A stretch of DNA of 21,716 bases. It comes from Metaruminococcus_A sp003150405 (GTDB lineage: Bacteria > Bacillota > Clostridia > Oscillospirales > Ruminococcaceae). Below, in pieces: positions 21,555 to 21,716 of this stretch (positions are counted from its first letter, which is position 1; each line of letters opens with the position of its first letter). Below the pieces are notes generated by a model, which was given only the letters and a program-made list of their open reading frames with translations, ran no database searches and was not told the DNA's origin. The stretch spans positions 1-21,716 of the forward strand of contig CABUBB010000028.1 of the NCBI GenBank assembly GCA_902489745.1, given 5' to 3'. The translations under genes and the position numbers were made by a program.

Positions 21555-21716
21555 ATGAACAGCTTTTTTTCAATGGTCCTGCGGATGAAATACATCAACC
21601 GCTGGGGCCTCATGCGCAACACCTGGAACGAGTCGCTGGCCGAGCACAGCCTTGACGTCGCCATCCTCGCACACGCGCTGTGCATCATCCGCAACAAACA
21701 TTACGGCGGGGCGCTC
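21555..21716 (+). CDS. YfbR-like HD-domain 5'-nucleotidase, N-terminal part (runs off the right edge)
   Basis: Fifty-four residues are visible, beginning MNSFFSMVLRMKYINRWGLMRN and continuing NESLAEHSLDVAILAHAL. This is the N-terminus of the YfbR/HD-domain phosphohydrolase family, which removes phosphate from deoxynucleoside monophosphates with a divalent metal. The EHS triplet holds the first metal-binding histidine; the HD pair would lie beyond the window. ATG 21555 is chosen over ATG 21546 because AGGAGGA (21538-21544) is about ten bases upstream of the former and directly abuts the latter. It is divergent from the YfhO gene and has its own extended -10 promoter. Confidence 0.9.
   Translation, partial: MNSFFSMVLRMKYINRWGLMRNTWNESLAEHSLDVAILAHALCIIRNKHYGGAL

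Noticed and set aside
1..21716. CRISPR array, phage genes or intact insertion sequence
   Set aside because: No regularly spaced repeats, no transposase, integrase or phage structural motifs were seen.

Overview
The window looks like chromosomal DNA of a Gram-positive anaerobe of the class Clostridia, probably near the Oscillospiraceae/Ruminococcaceae. The reasons are moderate GC, strong AGGAGG-type ribosome sites, many short intrinsic terminators, a T-box leader, an ECF sigma/anti-sigma pair, a rubrerythrin, a DUF1848 protein, a YfhO protein and lipoproteins with Firmicutes-style lipoboxes. The placement is inferred from gene content, not from a marker gene. No CRISPR array, phage block or intact insertion sequence is visible.

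Left part (1-6050). The window opens inside an SLC13/ArsB-type anion permease. An AT-rich patch follows, carrying a divergent nucleoside hydrolase with its own promoter and flanked on both sides by unassigned, possibly decayed DNA. Next come minus-strand genes: a DUF1848 protein, a lipoprotein with two fibronectin-III domains and a transglutaminase-like domain, a YjaB-type acetyltransferase, and tRNA-Ala(CGC) with its own terminator.

Middle (6100-12300). All genes here are on the minus strand. Rubrerythrin is followed, in the direction of higher coordinates, by an ECF sigma factor overlapping a polytopic zinc-finger anti-sigma factor. An ECF-type promoter sits just upstream of the sigma gene, suggesting autoregulation. 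Then comes a two-gene operon, an XRE-cupin regulator and an AMP-forming acyl-CoA ligase, preceded by a complete T-box leader with a near-consensus housekeeping promoter. The best reading of the T-box specifier is AUC (Ile). This is the most interesting arrangement in the window, because T-boxes usually control tRNA synthetases or amino-acid biosynthesis and uptake genes. A ligase that activates branched-chain acids for isoleucine synthesis would fit, but this is a hypothesis.

Right part (12300-21716). A DUF378 membrane protein (minus) is followed by a plus-strand set: NERD-domain protein, small membrane protein, PLP aminotransferase and tryptophanyl-tRNA synthetase. A 46-bp perfect palindrome acts as a shared terminator between trpS and a convergent small lipoprotein gene. 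Beyond it lie two minus-strand cell-surface polymer genes, a polyprenyl-phosphate sugar phosphotransferase and an 841-residue YfhO protein. Between them is a roughly 165-nt segment with its own promoter, three hairpins and a terminator, which I call a candidate non-coding RNA or leader element. The window ends in the start of a YfbR-like HD-domain nucleotidase gene on the plus strand.
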